Of a DNA stretch of 64,000 nt, positions 26,618 to 36,376 are shown one piece after another. Every line of letters begins with the position of its first letter. Position 1 is the first letter of the stretch. Origin of the DNA: Candidatus Viadribacter manganicus. Lineage in GTDB: Bacteria > Pseudomonadota > Alphaproteobacteria > Caulobacterales > Aquidulcibacteraceae. The notes beneath the pieces are model-generated. The model searched no databases, was not told the origin of the DNA, and saw nothing but the letters and a program-made list of their open reading frames with translations. The translations under genes were made by a program, and so were the position numbers. Where the stretch lies: NCBI RefSeq assembly GCF_001679665.1, contig NZ_CP013244.1:1682980-1746979 (forward strand), read 5' to 3'.

Positions 26618-27697
26618 ATGAAAGCAAGAGCCTGGCTTGGCGGGTTGGCCGTGGCGCTAATTGCGGCGGGCGCTGCCGCCTATGCTTTTCGCGGCGAGAT
26701 TTCCACGCGCCTCGTAGAACGCACGGCGCAAACCGCCATGGCGGAAAATCTGCGCGAACAATTACCGGACGGCTTACACGCGGCATTCTGCGGCACGGGA
26801 TCGCCACTTCCGGATCGCACGCGGGCGGGCCCGTGCCTTGCGATCATAGCCGGACAACACACGTTCCTATTCGATGCCGGCGATGGCGCGTCAGAAACGC
26901 TTTCGCTGATGGGCATTCAACAAAACGAAATCGAAAAGCTTTTTCTCACTCACCTCCACTCCGATCACATCGATGGGATCGACACCGTCGCTCTGCAGCA
27001 TTGGGCGACCGGGCCGTCCAACGAACAACTCCAGGTAGCCGGCCCGGTTGGCACAGCACGCGTCATCGCTGGCCTCAACGAAGCCTACGCCATCGATCAA
27101 TCCTATCGCGCTGCGCACCACGGCCCGGACGTGATGCCGTCGAGCGGAGCCGGCATGCACGCGACGGAGTTCACCGTTCCACTGAACGACGGCGAAGAGC
27201 TTGAACTCTACAACCAGGACGGCGTGCGCATCGTGACGTTCCGCGTGGAGCACGCGCCTACCGACGCCGTTGGCTATCGCGTCGAATATGGAGGGCGCAG
27301 TATCGCCATCAGCGGTGACACATCGCGATCAGCCTCGCTTACGCAAGCAGCCGAAGGGGCTGATCTGCTGGTGCACGAAGTGATTTCGCCACGGCTTGAC
27401 GCCATCATGCACCAAGCTGCTCAGAATTCAGGTCGTGAGAACATCGGCGCCATCTTCCACGACATCATGGACTATCACACCTCCCCTGAGGACGCCGGAC
27501 GCGTCGCGCAACAAGCCGGCGTCGGTGCTCTTGCTTTCACGCACTTCCTACCGCAGACGCCTCTCCCGGGCCTTGCGGAGACTTTCGTGCAGGACGCCAA
27601 GCGCACGTACGACGGCCCGGTCTTCGCCATGCGTGACGGGGACGTGATTTCATTGCCGCGCGCGGGCGGCATGCTGCGCTCACATCATCTTCGCTGA
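26618..27697 (+). CDS. Metallo-beta-lactamase-fold hydrolase, membrane-anchored
   Basis: MBL-fold metal-dependent hydrolase of 359 residues with the two-metal motif THLHSDHIDG at about 111-120 and a GDTSRSASL segment near 232. A hydrophobic N-terminal segment (WLGGLAVALIAAGAAAYAF) is a membrane anchor or uncleaved signal, placing the enzyme outside the cytoplasm. The core resembles RNase Z/arylsulfatase-type MBL proteins. A periplasmic site argues against tRNA processing and for hydrolysis of a sulfate or phosphate ester or lactone. The sulfatase gene follows after ten bases. Confidence 0.82.
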   Translation: MKARAWLGGLAVALIAAGAAAYAFRGEISTRLVERTAQTAMAENLREQLPDGLHAAFCGTGSPLPDRTRAGPCLAIIAGQHTFLFDAGDGASETLSLMGIQQNEIEKLFLTHLHSDHIDGIDTVALQHWATGPSNEQLQVAGPVGTARVIAGLNEAYAIDQSYRAAHHGPDVMPSSGAGMHATEFTVPLNDGEELELYNQDGVRIVTFRVEHAPTDAVGYRVEYGGRSIAISGDTSRSASLTQAAEGADLLVHEVISPRLDAIMHQAAQNSGRENIGAIFHDIMDYHTSPEDAGRVAQQAGVGALAFTHFLPQTPLPGLAETFVQDAKRTYDGPVFAMRDGDVISLPRAGGMLRSHHLR

Positions 27698-27707
27698 GGA
27701 GAACGTC

Positions 27708-29351
27708 ATGAAACGTCTCGCAATCGTGTTGGGCGCCGTCGCGCTTCTGGCAGCCGGTGGTTATTTACTCTATCAGCGCTACTGGTATTACGCGCCGGGC
27801 ATCATCGGGAACATCACCAATCCGATTTCGGCGAACCGCGATATCACCTGGGCGCCCGGCCCTGCGGAGGCGCCGAGCGGCGAGCGGCCGCCGAACATCA
27901 TCGTCATCGTCGCCGACGATCTCGGCTACAATGACATTTCCGCCTTCGGCGGCGGCGTTGCCGGCGTCGTGCAAACGCCGAACATCGACGCCATCGGCCG
28001 CGACGGCGTGATTGTCGATCAAGGCTACACGTCGAACGCCACCTGCTCGCCTTCGCGCGCTGCGATCATGACGGGCCGCTACCCGACCCGCTTCGGATTT
28101 GAATTCACCTCCGCGCCACAGGCTTTCGCTCGCTACATTTCGCATTCGTCCGAAGACTCAATGCGTCCGGCCATCTTTCATGAAGAGCGCGTTCGCGATG
28201 TACCGCCGCGCGCCACATTGGGTCTGCCGCCGAGTGAGGTCACGATCGCCGAGATGCTGCAACAGCAGGGCTATCACACCATGCTGATCGGCAAATGGCA
28301 CTTGGGCGAAGTCGCTGAAATGCGGCCAGAGGCTCAAGGCTTCAATGAATCACTTGGCGTCATGCAGGGCGCGGCGATGTTCTTGCCGCCGAACGATCCC
28401 GATGCCGTCAATGCCCGGCTTGATTTCGATCCAATCGATCGGTTCTTGTGGGCAAACCTAGCCTACGCCGTCGATTGGCACGGCACGGACGGCGACGCAC
28501 ACATGCGCCCACGCGGTTACGTGACGGACTATTTCGCCGATGAAGCCGTTTCCGCGATCGAGGCAAACCGCAATCGGCCGTTCTTTCTCTATCTGAGCTT
28601 CACGGCCGCCCACACGCCGCTGCAAGCGACGCGTGAGGATTATGACGCGCTGAGCGCCATCCCCGATCACACGCAACGTGTGTATGGCGCGATGATCCGC
28701 TCACTCGATCGCGGCGTCGGCCGCGTGATGCAGGCGCTGCGCGACAACGGCATCGACGACAACACGCTGGTGATCTTCGTCAGCGACAATGGCGGAGCTT
28801 GGTACACCGGTCTTCGCGACATTAACGCGCCCTATCGCGGATGGAAGTCGACCTTCTTCGAAGGCGGCATCCGCACGCCCTATTTCGTGCGTTGGCCTGG
28901 CGGCTTGCCGCGCGGCGCACGCGTTCCCGGCCCAGCATCGCACATGGACATCTTCGCCACCGCTGCGGCAGTTGCGGGAGCACCCGAGCAAACCCAAGTC
29001 GATGGGGTAAACATGCTGCCGTACTTGCGCGGCGAAGCGCAGCCGCCGCGTACGATCTTCTGGCGTTCCGGCCCCTATCGCGTTGTACGCGACGGCGATT
29101 GGAAGCTGCAAGTCAGCGAGACGCCCGATCGCGTTTGGCTCTTCAACTTGGCGGAGGATCCGACCGAACAACACGATCTCTCGGCGCAACAGCCAGAACG
29201 CGTCGCGGCATTGCGCGCAATGATTGAGGCGCAGAACGCCAACTCGCCGCCACCGCTCTGGCCCGCCCTTATCGAAGGGCCGGTTCGGATCGACGTGCCG
29301 CTCAACGCACCGTGGAGCGAAGACCAAGAATATATCTACTGGTCGAACTGA
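27708..29351 (+). CDS. Sulfatase with formylglycine motif
   Basis: Type I sulfatase of 547 residues. The cysteine-type maturation motif CSPSR is at residues 113-117, downstream of the metal-binding Asp pair VADDLGYND at 69-75. The later HTPLQATRED and FVSDNGG segments supply further active-site residues. The N-terminus (LAIVLGAVALLAAGGYLLY) is a signal anchor, so the protein acts in the periplasm. It needs a formylglycine-generating enzyme; one encoded at 24084-25004 is a candidate. It is in an operon with the MBL-fold hydrolase and overlaps the next gene by TGATG. Confidence 0.9.
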   Translation: MKRLAIVLGAVALLAAGGYLLYQRYWYYAPGIIGNITNPISANRDITWAPGPAEAPSGERPPNIIVIVADDLGYNDISAFGGGVAGVVQTPNIDAIGRDGVIVDQGYTSNATCSPSRAAIMTGRYPTRFGFEFTSAPQAFARYISHSSEDSMRPAIFHEERVRDVPPRATLGLPPSEVTIAEMLQQQGYHTMLIGKWHLGEVAEMRPEAQGFNESLGVMQGAAMFLPPNDPDAVNARLDFDPIDRFLWANLAYAVDWHGTDGDAHMRPRGYVTDYFADEAVSAIEANRNRPFFLYLSFTAAHTPLQATREDYDALSAIPDHTQRVYGAMIRSLDRGVGRVMQALRDNGIDDNTLVIFVSDNGGAWYTGLRDINAPYRGWKSTFFEGGIRTPYFVRWPGGLPRGARVPGPASHMDIFATAAAVAGAPEQTQVDGVNMLPYLRGEAQPPRTIFWRSGPYRVVRDGDWKLQVSETPDRVWLFNLAEDPTEQHDLSAQQPERVAALRAMIEAQNANSPPPLWPALIEGPVRIDVPLNAPWSEDQEYIYWSN

Positions 29352-30187
29352 TGACGCTTGCGCTCATCTTCAGCGTCTCGCTCGGGGTGCTCATTGCAGC
29401 GCTCTGGGCGATTGGCGCACGCGAACAGTGCTTTGCAATCAGCAAAGGCAGCGGACCGCATTGGTTCATTGCGATCCGCGGTCAACCAGGCGCGCTGAAG
29501 CCACACGTAAGCGAACGTTGGCGCAGTCGCGCTGATTTCGGTCTGATAGGCGTCCCGCCGGAAGACGCATATTGGCGCCATTTCATCATTGCCAGCGGCG
29601 GCGATCCAGCGCGGCTCCCTATCGATCTGGGAACAGCTGAAGACGCATACATCGCGCGCATTAGCTTGCGCCGCCCACCAGCTCTACTTTTTGGCGTGCT
29701 CAAGACGCTGGTCGGACTGCGCATCCTGACCAAGCCTGAGGGGCCGATCGTGCAAGACGCACAGACCCTCAGCTTCCGGGGCGATGTCATGCCCAGCGCC
29801 GCATCGATTGCACGCCTGCTGGCGCAACCACAAAACTACGCGCCGGCGATGGTGAACTTCCTCGCCTATCATAAGGACGCACAATATCGCACCAGCGCGC
29901 CGGGCATCTCCGGTCGCCGCGCTTACTTGCGCTATGGCGTCGTCGCAATGCGCACGGTCTATCGGACGGGCGGGCACTTGCTCTTCACTGGGCGCGTTCT
30001 GGACGTCCTGCGCGAAGCCAGCGCCGGGCCCGGCGTTGGCCGATGGGATGATGTGGCGGCGATGCGCTACCCAAATCCGCCCGCCATCCTCTCTATGGAG
30101 CACGCCCCCGACTATCACGCCGCGCTCGATGATCGCGACGCGGGGCTCGAACGCACGATTGTGATCGCGACCACACCGGGAATCTGA
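29351..30187 (+). CDS. Membrane-anchored DUF1330-like protein
   Basis: A 278-residue protein with one N-terminal membrane helix (LALIFSVSLGVLIAALWAIG) and a C-terminal ferredoxin-like half resembling DUF1330: AMVNFLAYHKDAQY, GISGRRAYLRYG, then AAMRYPNPPAILSMEHAPDY near the end. Proteins of this type are often uncharacterised or act as small hydrolase/isomerase-like accessory proteins. The ATG overlaps the sulfatase stop, so the pair is co-translated. No catalytic residue can be assigned. Confidence 0.65.
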   Translation: MTLALIFSVSLGVLIAALWAIGAREQCFAISKGSGPHWFIAIRGQPGALKPHVSERWRSRADFGLIGVPPEDAYWRHFIIASGGDPARLPIDLGTAEDAYIARISLRRPPALLFGVLKTLVGLRILTKPEGPIVQDAQTLSFRGDVMPSAASIARLLAQPQNYAPAMVNFLAYHKDAQYRTSAPGISGRRAYLRYGVVAMRTVYRTGGHLLFTGRVLDVLREASAGPGVGRWDDVAAMRYPNPPAILSMEHAPDYHAALDDRDAGLERTIVIATTPGI

Positions 30188-30223
30188 ACCGGCCACCGGT
30201 TGCGGACCGGCCCCCGAGGGGGC
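30187..30223 (+). terminator. Two GC-rich stem-loops after the sulfatase operon
   Basis: AACCGG-CCA-CCGGTT (30187-30201) is followed by GCCCCC-GA-GGGGGC (30210-30223), directly at the stop of the DUF1330-like gene. There is no T-run. They may end or attenuate transcription ahead of the next gene. Confidence 0.35.
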
Positions 30224-30253
30224 ATCCTGGGCTTCCTACCGGGAGGTCTTACC

Positions 30254-30736
30254 GTGCGTCTGCTCGCCGTCGCCGCCATACTTGCCGCCACACTGATCGC
30301 GACGCCGGCGCTTGCCCAGTCCGGCCCCGGCATGTCGACGCCGCCGACGCGTAGCATTGGGGAACTCAGCCAGCTCAGCCCGACGCACCGTTATTGGGAA
30401 ATTTGCCTGACAGGCGCCGGTGAAGAAGCAGTGCGCGCCTGTGGCCGCGTCATCGGCGCTCGGGTGTCGAGGCTGCACACGGCGACGGCGCACTATTTCC
30501 GTTCGGTGGCACTGACCTCGATGGGCCGCGACGAACGCGCACTGCGCGATCTCCGCCGAGCTTATTTCAGCTACGTCGACCTCCTCTTCGAAGAAGAAGA
30601 CAACGCCCTCGCCCGCTATGGCCGCGGGCTGAGCCTGATCCGCCTTGGACGGGAAGCCGAAGGCGAGGAAGACATCACGCGCGCGCGTGAGACCTCCGAA
30701 GGCCGCGCTGGCGAGTTCTTTGAGATCAGCAGCTAA
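30254..30736 (+). CDS. Secreted TPR-like small protein
   Basis: A 160-residue protein with a cleavable signal peptide (LLAVAAILAATLIATPALAQ, cut after ALA) and a helical mature part. It has one or two TPR-like helix pairs around residues 50-140 (RLHTATAHYFRSVALTSMG, ARYGRGLSLIRLGREAEGE). The GTG at 30254 has GGGAGG eight bases upstream, which decides the start. Function unknown; it follows the sulfatase operon but has its own possible terminator in front. Confidence 0.65.
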   Translation: MRLLAVAAILAATLIATPALAQSGPGMSTPPTRSIGELSQLSPTHRYWEICLTGAGEEAVRACGRVIGARVSRLHTATAHYFRSVALTSMGRDERALRDLRRAYFSYVDLLFEEEDNALARYGRGLSLIRLGREAEGEEDITRARETSEGRAGEFFEISS

Positions 30737-30929
30737 GTTGCCGGCTCATTCGCCTCCTAGTATGCGCGCGCCATCATGCGCGCTCATCTTGGCGACGGCG
30801 CTGACATCGTCGGGGCGCCAGTGGAATTTCGCAGGAACGCTCGATTGTACGCTGCGGTCGCGCAAATGACCTTCAAAAGCCGCTAAATTCGCCATTGTCG
30901 GGGTCTTTATTTCATATATAAACTAACGC

Positions 30930-33194
30930 ATGCGCATTGCCTGCGTCGGCGGCGGACCAGCCGCCCTTGTCTTCGCCATCTCCATGATGCTGCGCGACCC
31001 GCGGCACGACATCACCGTGTTCGAGCGCAACGATCCTGGCGACACGTTCGGCTGGGGGGTCGTGTTCTCTGACCAGACGATGGAGAACCTTCGCGCCAAT
31101 GACCCCAAGAGCGCCGATGAGATCGAAGCCGGCTTCGCGCATTGGGATGACATCGATGTTCATATTCACGGCGAGACGGTCACGTCATCGGGCCACGGCT
31201 TCGTTGGGATCGGGCGCAAGCGGCTGCTGAATATTCTACAACAACGGGCCGGCGAACTCGGTACGCGCCTAAAGTTCAACACCGAAATCGAGCCCTTGCC
31301 GCAATTGATGGCGGAGTACGATCTCGTACTCGCGTGCGACGGCGCAAATTCCAAGCTTCGCACGGCCCACGCCGCGCATTTCGGAGTTGATATCGACCTC
31401 CGCCCTAACAAATATATTTGGCTGGGCGCCGACAAAACGTTCGACGCATTCACGTTCGCCTTTGAGAACACGGAACACGGTTGGGTTTGGGCGCACGCCT
31501 ACAAGTTCGAAGACAGCGCATCGACCTTCATCGTCGAATGCAGCGAAGCGACATGGCGAAGCTTCGGCTTTGACGAAATGAGCCAAGACGAGACCTGCCG
31601 CGCAGCGGAAAAGCTGTTCGCCAAATATCTCGCCGGCGCGACACTTTCGACCAACGCCAAGCACCTCCGGGGCTCGGCCTGGCTGAACTTTCCCCGCATC
31701 GTCTGCGAAACCTGGCATAAGGATAATCTCATCCTCATGGGTGACGCCGCTCATACGGCGCACTTCTCGATCGGTTCGGGCACCAAACTTGCCATCGAAG
31801 ATGCGATCAAGCTGGCTCAGGTTCTGCATAGTGAAAGGCCGTTGGCGGAGGCGCTCGCCGAGTACCGCGCGGAGCGCCAAGTTGAGGTGCTCAAGCTGCA
31901 AAATGCGGCGCGCAATTCAACCGAATGGTTTGAACATATCGATCGCTACGCAACACTCGATCCCTTGCAGTTCACCTATTCCCTGCTCACGCGCAGTCAG
32001 CGCGTAAGCCACGAGAATCTGCGCCTACGAGACAAGAATTTTCTTCAACGCGTCGAAAGCTGGTTTTCCGGCATTGCGCAAAATCCGCCGCCACCGATGT
32101 TCGCGCCGCTCAGGCTCCGCGACATGGAAATTGCAAACCGCATCGTGGTTTCGCCGATGTGCATGTATTCGGCGACCGACGGTGAAGTGAATGACTTCCA
32201 CCTCGTCCACTACGGCGCTCGCGCGGCGGGTGGCGCGGGGCTCATCTTCACCGAGATGACGGACGTTTCCGTCGATGCCCGCATCACGCCCGGTTGCGCG
32301 GGCATGTATGCCGATAAGCATGTCGCAGCATGGAAGCGCATCGTGGACTACGTTCACTGCCACGCGAACGCGAAGTTTGCACTTCAATTGGCGCACGCCG
32401 GGCGCAAAGGTTCCACACGGGCGCCGTGGGACGAAACTTTTCCCGACCAGCCGCTGGAGGCAGGAAACTGGGAGATCATCGCTCCGTCGCCGATCGCCTG
32501 GTCGGATCGCAACGCCACGCCGCGCGAAATGACCCGCGCCGACATGGAGCGCGTCAAGGCTGATTTCGTTCGTGCGACGCTGATGGGCGAGAGAGCAGGG
32601 TTCGATATGCTCGAACTGCATTGTGGACACGGCTATTTGCTGTCCTCATTTCTCACTCCGATTAGCAATCACCGCACTGACGAGTACGGAGGCGATGTCG
32701 CCAGCCGGTTGCGATTTCCACTCGAAGTGTTCATTGCGATGCGCGCCATCTGGCCCAAGCACAAGCCAATGAGCGTTCGCATCTCCGCTACCGATTGGCA
32801 CGATGAAGGGTTGACGCCCGAAGATTCCATCGCGATCGCAGAAGCGTTTGCCGAGGCCGGCGCGGATCTCATCGACGTTTCAGCCGGGCAGACCACCCCA
32901 CTCGGCCGCCCAGTCTATGGGCGCATGTTCCAAACTCCGTTCTGCGACCGCATTCGTAACGAAGCGCACGTGAAGACCATGGCCGTCGGCAACATTTTCG
33001 AACCGGATCACATCAATTCGATCCTCGCCGCCGGCCGCGCTGACCTTTGCGCTTTGGCGCGCCCGCACTTGATGGATCCCAACTGGTCGCTGCGCGCCGC
33101 TGCCGAACTCGGCTACGGCCAGCTCCCGCCACCAAAGCAATATCGTACCGGCTACGCACAGATGCGGCGCAACCTCATGCGCAAGGAGCAATGA
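30930..33194 (+). CDS. 2-aminobenzoyl-CoA monooxygenase/reductase-like bifunctional flavoenzyme
   Basis: A 754-residue fusion. The N-terminal half (to about 390) is an FAD monooxygenase: [10 protein letters not shown] near residue 6, [13 protein letters not shown] near 130 and [14 protein letters not shown] near 269. The C-terminal half is an Old Yellow Enzyme domain (FMN): [16 protein letters not shown], then AHAGRKGS and [12 protein letters not shown] with the active-site His, and N..RTDEYGG. This is the architecture of 2-aminobenzoyl-CoA monooxygenase/reductase (and of salicylyl-CoA 5-hydroxylase). It heads an operon with a matching CoA ligase. The AT-rich stretch at 30906-30922 just before the ATG is a likely promoter. 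Confidence 0.85.
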
Positions 33195-33943
33195 TGAGCC
33201 ATCACGTGTTCATTTCTGGAGGCGGCACCGGCATCGGTCTCGCCACGGCGCGCGCACTGGCGCCAACTGGCGCCCGCTTCACGCTCGTGGGCCGCGACGG
33301 CGCACGCGTGCAAAGCGCCGCAGAGGAATTCGAGAGCGCGCAAGGAGTTTCGTGCGACGTTTCCGACGAAGCGTCCGTCAACGCCGCCTTCGAAGCGGCG
33401 CGCGATCGCTACGGCACGATCGATATCCTGATCAACAATGCCGGCATCACACCCTCTGCGCCGCTCCACTGCATGGACCTAGCCACCTGGAACCAAGTGC
33501 TGGCGATTAACCTCACCGGCGCGTTTCTTTGCTCACGCGCCGCGCTCGCGGACATGTACGCAAAGAAGTGGGGACGCATCGTCAACGTTGCTTCGATCGC
33601 CGGCCTTAAGGGCGGGCCGTACATCTCCGCTTACTGCGCCTCGAAGCATGGAATGATCGGTATGACGCGCGCGCTGGCGTACGAAGCCGCCAAGCGTGGC
33701 GTCACCGTCAACGCCGTCTGCCCCGGCTATGTCGAAACCGACATTGTCACCAAGGCAGCCGAAAACATTTCCAGCAAGACAAAGCTCACGGAAGATGAAG
33801 CACGCGCCATGCTCTATGCGGGCAACCCGCAAGGTCGCCTCATAGCAGCCGATGAAGTCGCCAGCGCCATCGCGTGGCTATGCAGCGACGGCGCCGCCGC
33901 TACGAACGGCGCGGCAATCCCGATGTCGGGCGGCGAGATCTGA
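33194..33943 (+). CDS. Short-chain dehydrogenase, 3-hydroxyacyl-CoA type
   Basis: Classical SDR of 249 residues: the cofactor motif GGGTGIGLA is near residue 9, NNAG near 80, and the catalytic Ser, Tyr-x3-Lys in YCASKHG near 147. It probably oxidises a 3-hydroxyacyl-CoA intermediate of the aromatic-CoA route with NAD(P). I prefer ATG 33194 (GGAG five bases upstream) to the adjoining ATG 33191. It overlaps the flavoenzyme stop by one base and the MarR gene by TGATG. Confidence 0.88.
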   Translation: MSHHVFISGGGTGIGLATARALAPTGARFTLVGRDGARVQSAAEEFESAQGVSCDVSDEASVNAAFEAARDRYGTIDILINNAGITPSAPLHCMDLATWNQVLAINLTGAFLCSRAALADMYAKKWGRIVNVASIAGLKGGPYISAYCASKHGMIGMTRALAYEAAKRGVTVNAVCPGYVETDIVTKAAENISSKTKLTEDEARAMLYAGNPQGRLIAADEVASAIAWLCSDGAAATNGAAIPMSGGEI

Positions 33944-34401
33944 TGCCGCAAGCAAGCGAGTCGGTGCGCCTTTCGCTCCGTCTCCTCAGCACCGGGCGCC
34001 TGATTGAACGCGAAGTTGACGCGCTCATGCGCGCGCGATTCAACAGCACCATTGCACGCTTCGATTTCCTCGCGGCGCTCGACCGGCACGGCGCACTGAC
34101 GCTGGGCGAAGTGTCGCAATATTTGCTGGTCTCGAACGGCAACATAACGCAGCTGCGAACCCGCCTCTCCGAAGAGGCGCTCATTGAAACGGAGCAAGAT
34201 CCGGACGATCGCCGCATCCAACGCGTGCGGTTGACGCGCCAGGGCGAAAGCGTATTCAAGCAAATGGCCAAAGCGCACGCGGCGTGCGTCGACGCGCTGT
34301 TGCGCGATCTGTCACAAGCCGACAAGAACGCGCTGTCGCGGCTTCTCGATGCTGCCAGGGCATCGTTGCGCCGCAAGGTTACAAAGGGAGCGACGGCGTG
34401 A
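33943..34401 (+). CDS. MarR family regulator of the aromatic-CoA operon
   Basis: A 152-residue MarR-type winged-helix protein. The DNA-binding part is at about residues 45-100 ([22 protein letters not shown], then the wing [16 protein letters not shown]). Regulators of this kind in anthranilate or benzoate CoA-type operons respond to the aryl-CoA intermediate. It is embedded in the operon and overlaps both neighbours, so autoregulation is likely. Confidence 0.87.
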
Positions 34402-35216
34402 TGAACGATGGCTGGAAGAGCGCCGACTATCGCGCCGAACATTTCCTCTGGAGCGTCGAAGATCGTGTCGCCACGGTGACGCTGAACCGCCCCGAGCGCA
34501 AAAATCCCCTCACCTTCGAAAGCTACGCTGAGTTGCGCGACCTCTTTCGACGCCTGAGCTACGCCGACGATTGCCGCGCGGTGGTGTTCACGGGCGCCGG
34601 CGGCAATTTCTGCTCGGGCGGTGACGTGCACGATATCATCGCACCGCTCACAAAGATGACGATGCCGGAACTGATGCGTTTCACACGTATGACTGGCGAT
34701 CTCGTCAAAGCGATGCGCGCTTGCCCTCAACCCATCGTTGCCGCGGTTGAAGGCGCTTGCGCCGGCGCAGGCGCCATCATCGCGATGGCGAGCGACATTC
34801 GTTTCGCTTCGGCCAACGCCAAGACGGCGTTCCTCTTCACGCGCGTCGGCCTCGCAGGCTGCGATATGGGGGCCTGCGCGATACTTCCGCGCATTATCGG
34901 TCACGGCCGGGCGAGCGAGCTTCTCTACACCGGCCGCTCGATGAGCGCAGAGGAAGGTGCGGCATGGGGGTTTTTCAATCGCATCACTGAAGCGCCGCTC
35001 AACGATGCTAAAGCCTTCGCACGCGATCTCGCCAACGGTCCCGCGTTCGCGCACTCCGTGACCAAGAACCAGCTTAACATGGAGTGGAATATGAGCCTCG
35101 AGCAGGCGCTCGAGGCCGAAGCACAAGCTCAAGCCATCTGCATGCAAACCAAAGACTTCGAACGCGCCTATGTCGCGTTCGCCTCAAAACAGAAGCCCGT
35201 ATTCGAGGGTGATTGA
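34401..35216 (+). CDS. Enoyl-CoA hydratase/isomerase family protein
   Basis: Crotonase-fold protein of 271 residues. The oxyanion-hole segments [12 protein letters not shown] (near 70) and [14 protein letters not shown] (near 118) are present. The acidic residues of classical hydratase are not obvious in [18 protein letters not shown], so it may be an isomerase or ring-cleaving hydrolase type. It acts on a CoA ester, presumably an intermediate formed after the flavoenzyme step. Its ATG overlaps the marR stop. Confidence 0.88.
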
Positions 35217-36376
35217 TGGCGGATTGTAGCTATCTCAATTGGCCGTTCTTCGACGCGCGCCACCGCGAGCTGGCGGCGTCACTCAATGCCTGGCTCGGCG
35301 CCACATCGTTCCCGCACCACGTCAACGAAGACAAAGTCGACACCGCTTGTGCTGAATTCTTGGCCGAAATGGTGAAGGGCGGTTTCACCGCCAATGCCGT
35401 TTCGACGGAGGGTGCAGCGCTCGACGTACGTAGCCTCTGCCTCACCCGTGAGCACTTCGCGCGCCATTCCGGCCTTCTCGATTTCGTCTTCGCCATGCAG
35501 GGTCTCGGTAGCGGTCCCATTTCCCTCTTCGGTACGCCCGAACAGCGCGCGCATTACCTCCGCGACGTGGCCGCCGGAAAGAAAGTCGCTGCTTTTGCCT
35601 TATCCGAACCAGAAGCCGGGTCGGACGCCGCATCACTCACACTCACGGCACGCGCCGACGGCGATCACTTCATACTCGATGGCGAAAAGACCTGGATATC
35701 CAATGGCGGCATCGCGAGCTTCTATGTCGTCTTTGCCCGCACCGGCGAAGCGCCGGGTGCAAAGGGCGTCAGCGCGATTATCGTTGATGCGGACTCACCG
35801 GGCCTGAGTGTGGTCGAGCGCATTCCGCTCATCGCCGCCCACCCGCTGGCACGGCTCAAGTTCGAGAACGTGCGCGTTCCCCATGGCAATCTGATCGGCA
35901 AGCCAGGTGAAGGCTTCAAGACCGCGATGGCGACGCTCGATGTCTTCCGCTCGACGGTTGGCGCGGCAGCGCTCGGCATGGCCCGCCGAGCGCTTGATGA
36001 AACGCTAACACGCGCCAAGACACGTCAGATCAACGGTGCGCCAATGGCTGAGTTGCAGATGGTGCAGGCTATGATCTCGGACATGGCGCTGAAGATCGAC
36101 GCCGCCGCCCTTCTCATTTACCGCGCGGCCTGGACAAAGGATTCCGGCGCCCCGCGTGTCACGCGCGAAGCCGCAATGGCGAAACTCTACGCCACAGATA
36201 CCGCACAAGAAATCATTGACGCCGCCGTTCAGCTTCACGGCGGCTGGGGCGTCGTGCACGGTCATCCGATCGAGTGCCTGTATCGAGATATCCGCGCGTT
36301 GCGCATCTACGAGGGCGCCTCCGAGGTGCAGAAGGTCATCATCGCTCGTCAGACGCTTGCGCAGGAGGCCCCATGA
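35216..36376 (+). CDS. Acyl-CoA dehydrogenase
   Basis: FAD-dependent acyl-CoA dehydrogenase of 386 residues. Signatures are [16 protein letters not shown] near residue 123, KTWISNGG near 158, and the C-terminal [20 protein letters not shown] with a family-typical helix; the region for the catalytic base is IYEGASEVQ near 366. It should introduce or remove a double bond in the alicyclic CoA intermediate. ATG 35216 overlaps the upstream stop, and the gene overlaps the CoA ligase by ATGA. Confidence 0.92.

Noticed and set aside
33900..35147. Minus-strand open frame opposite marR and the hydratase gene
   Set aside because: The plus strand holds two conserved genes that overlap in operon fashion; the minus frame has no recognisable domain.
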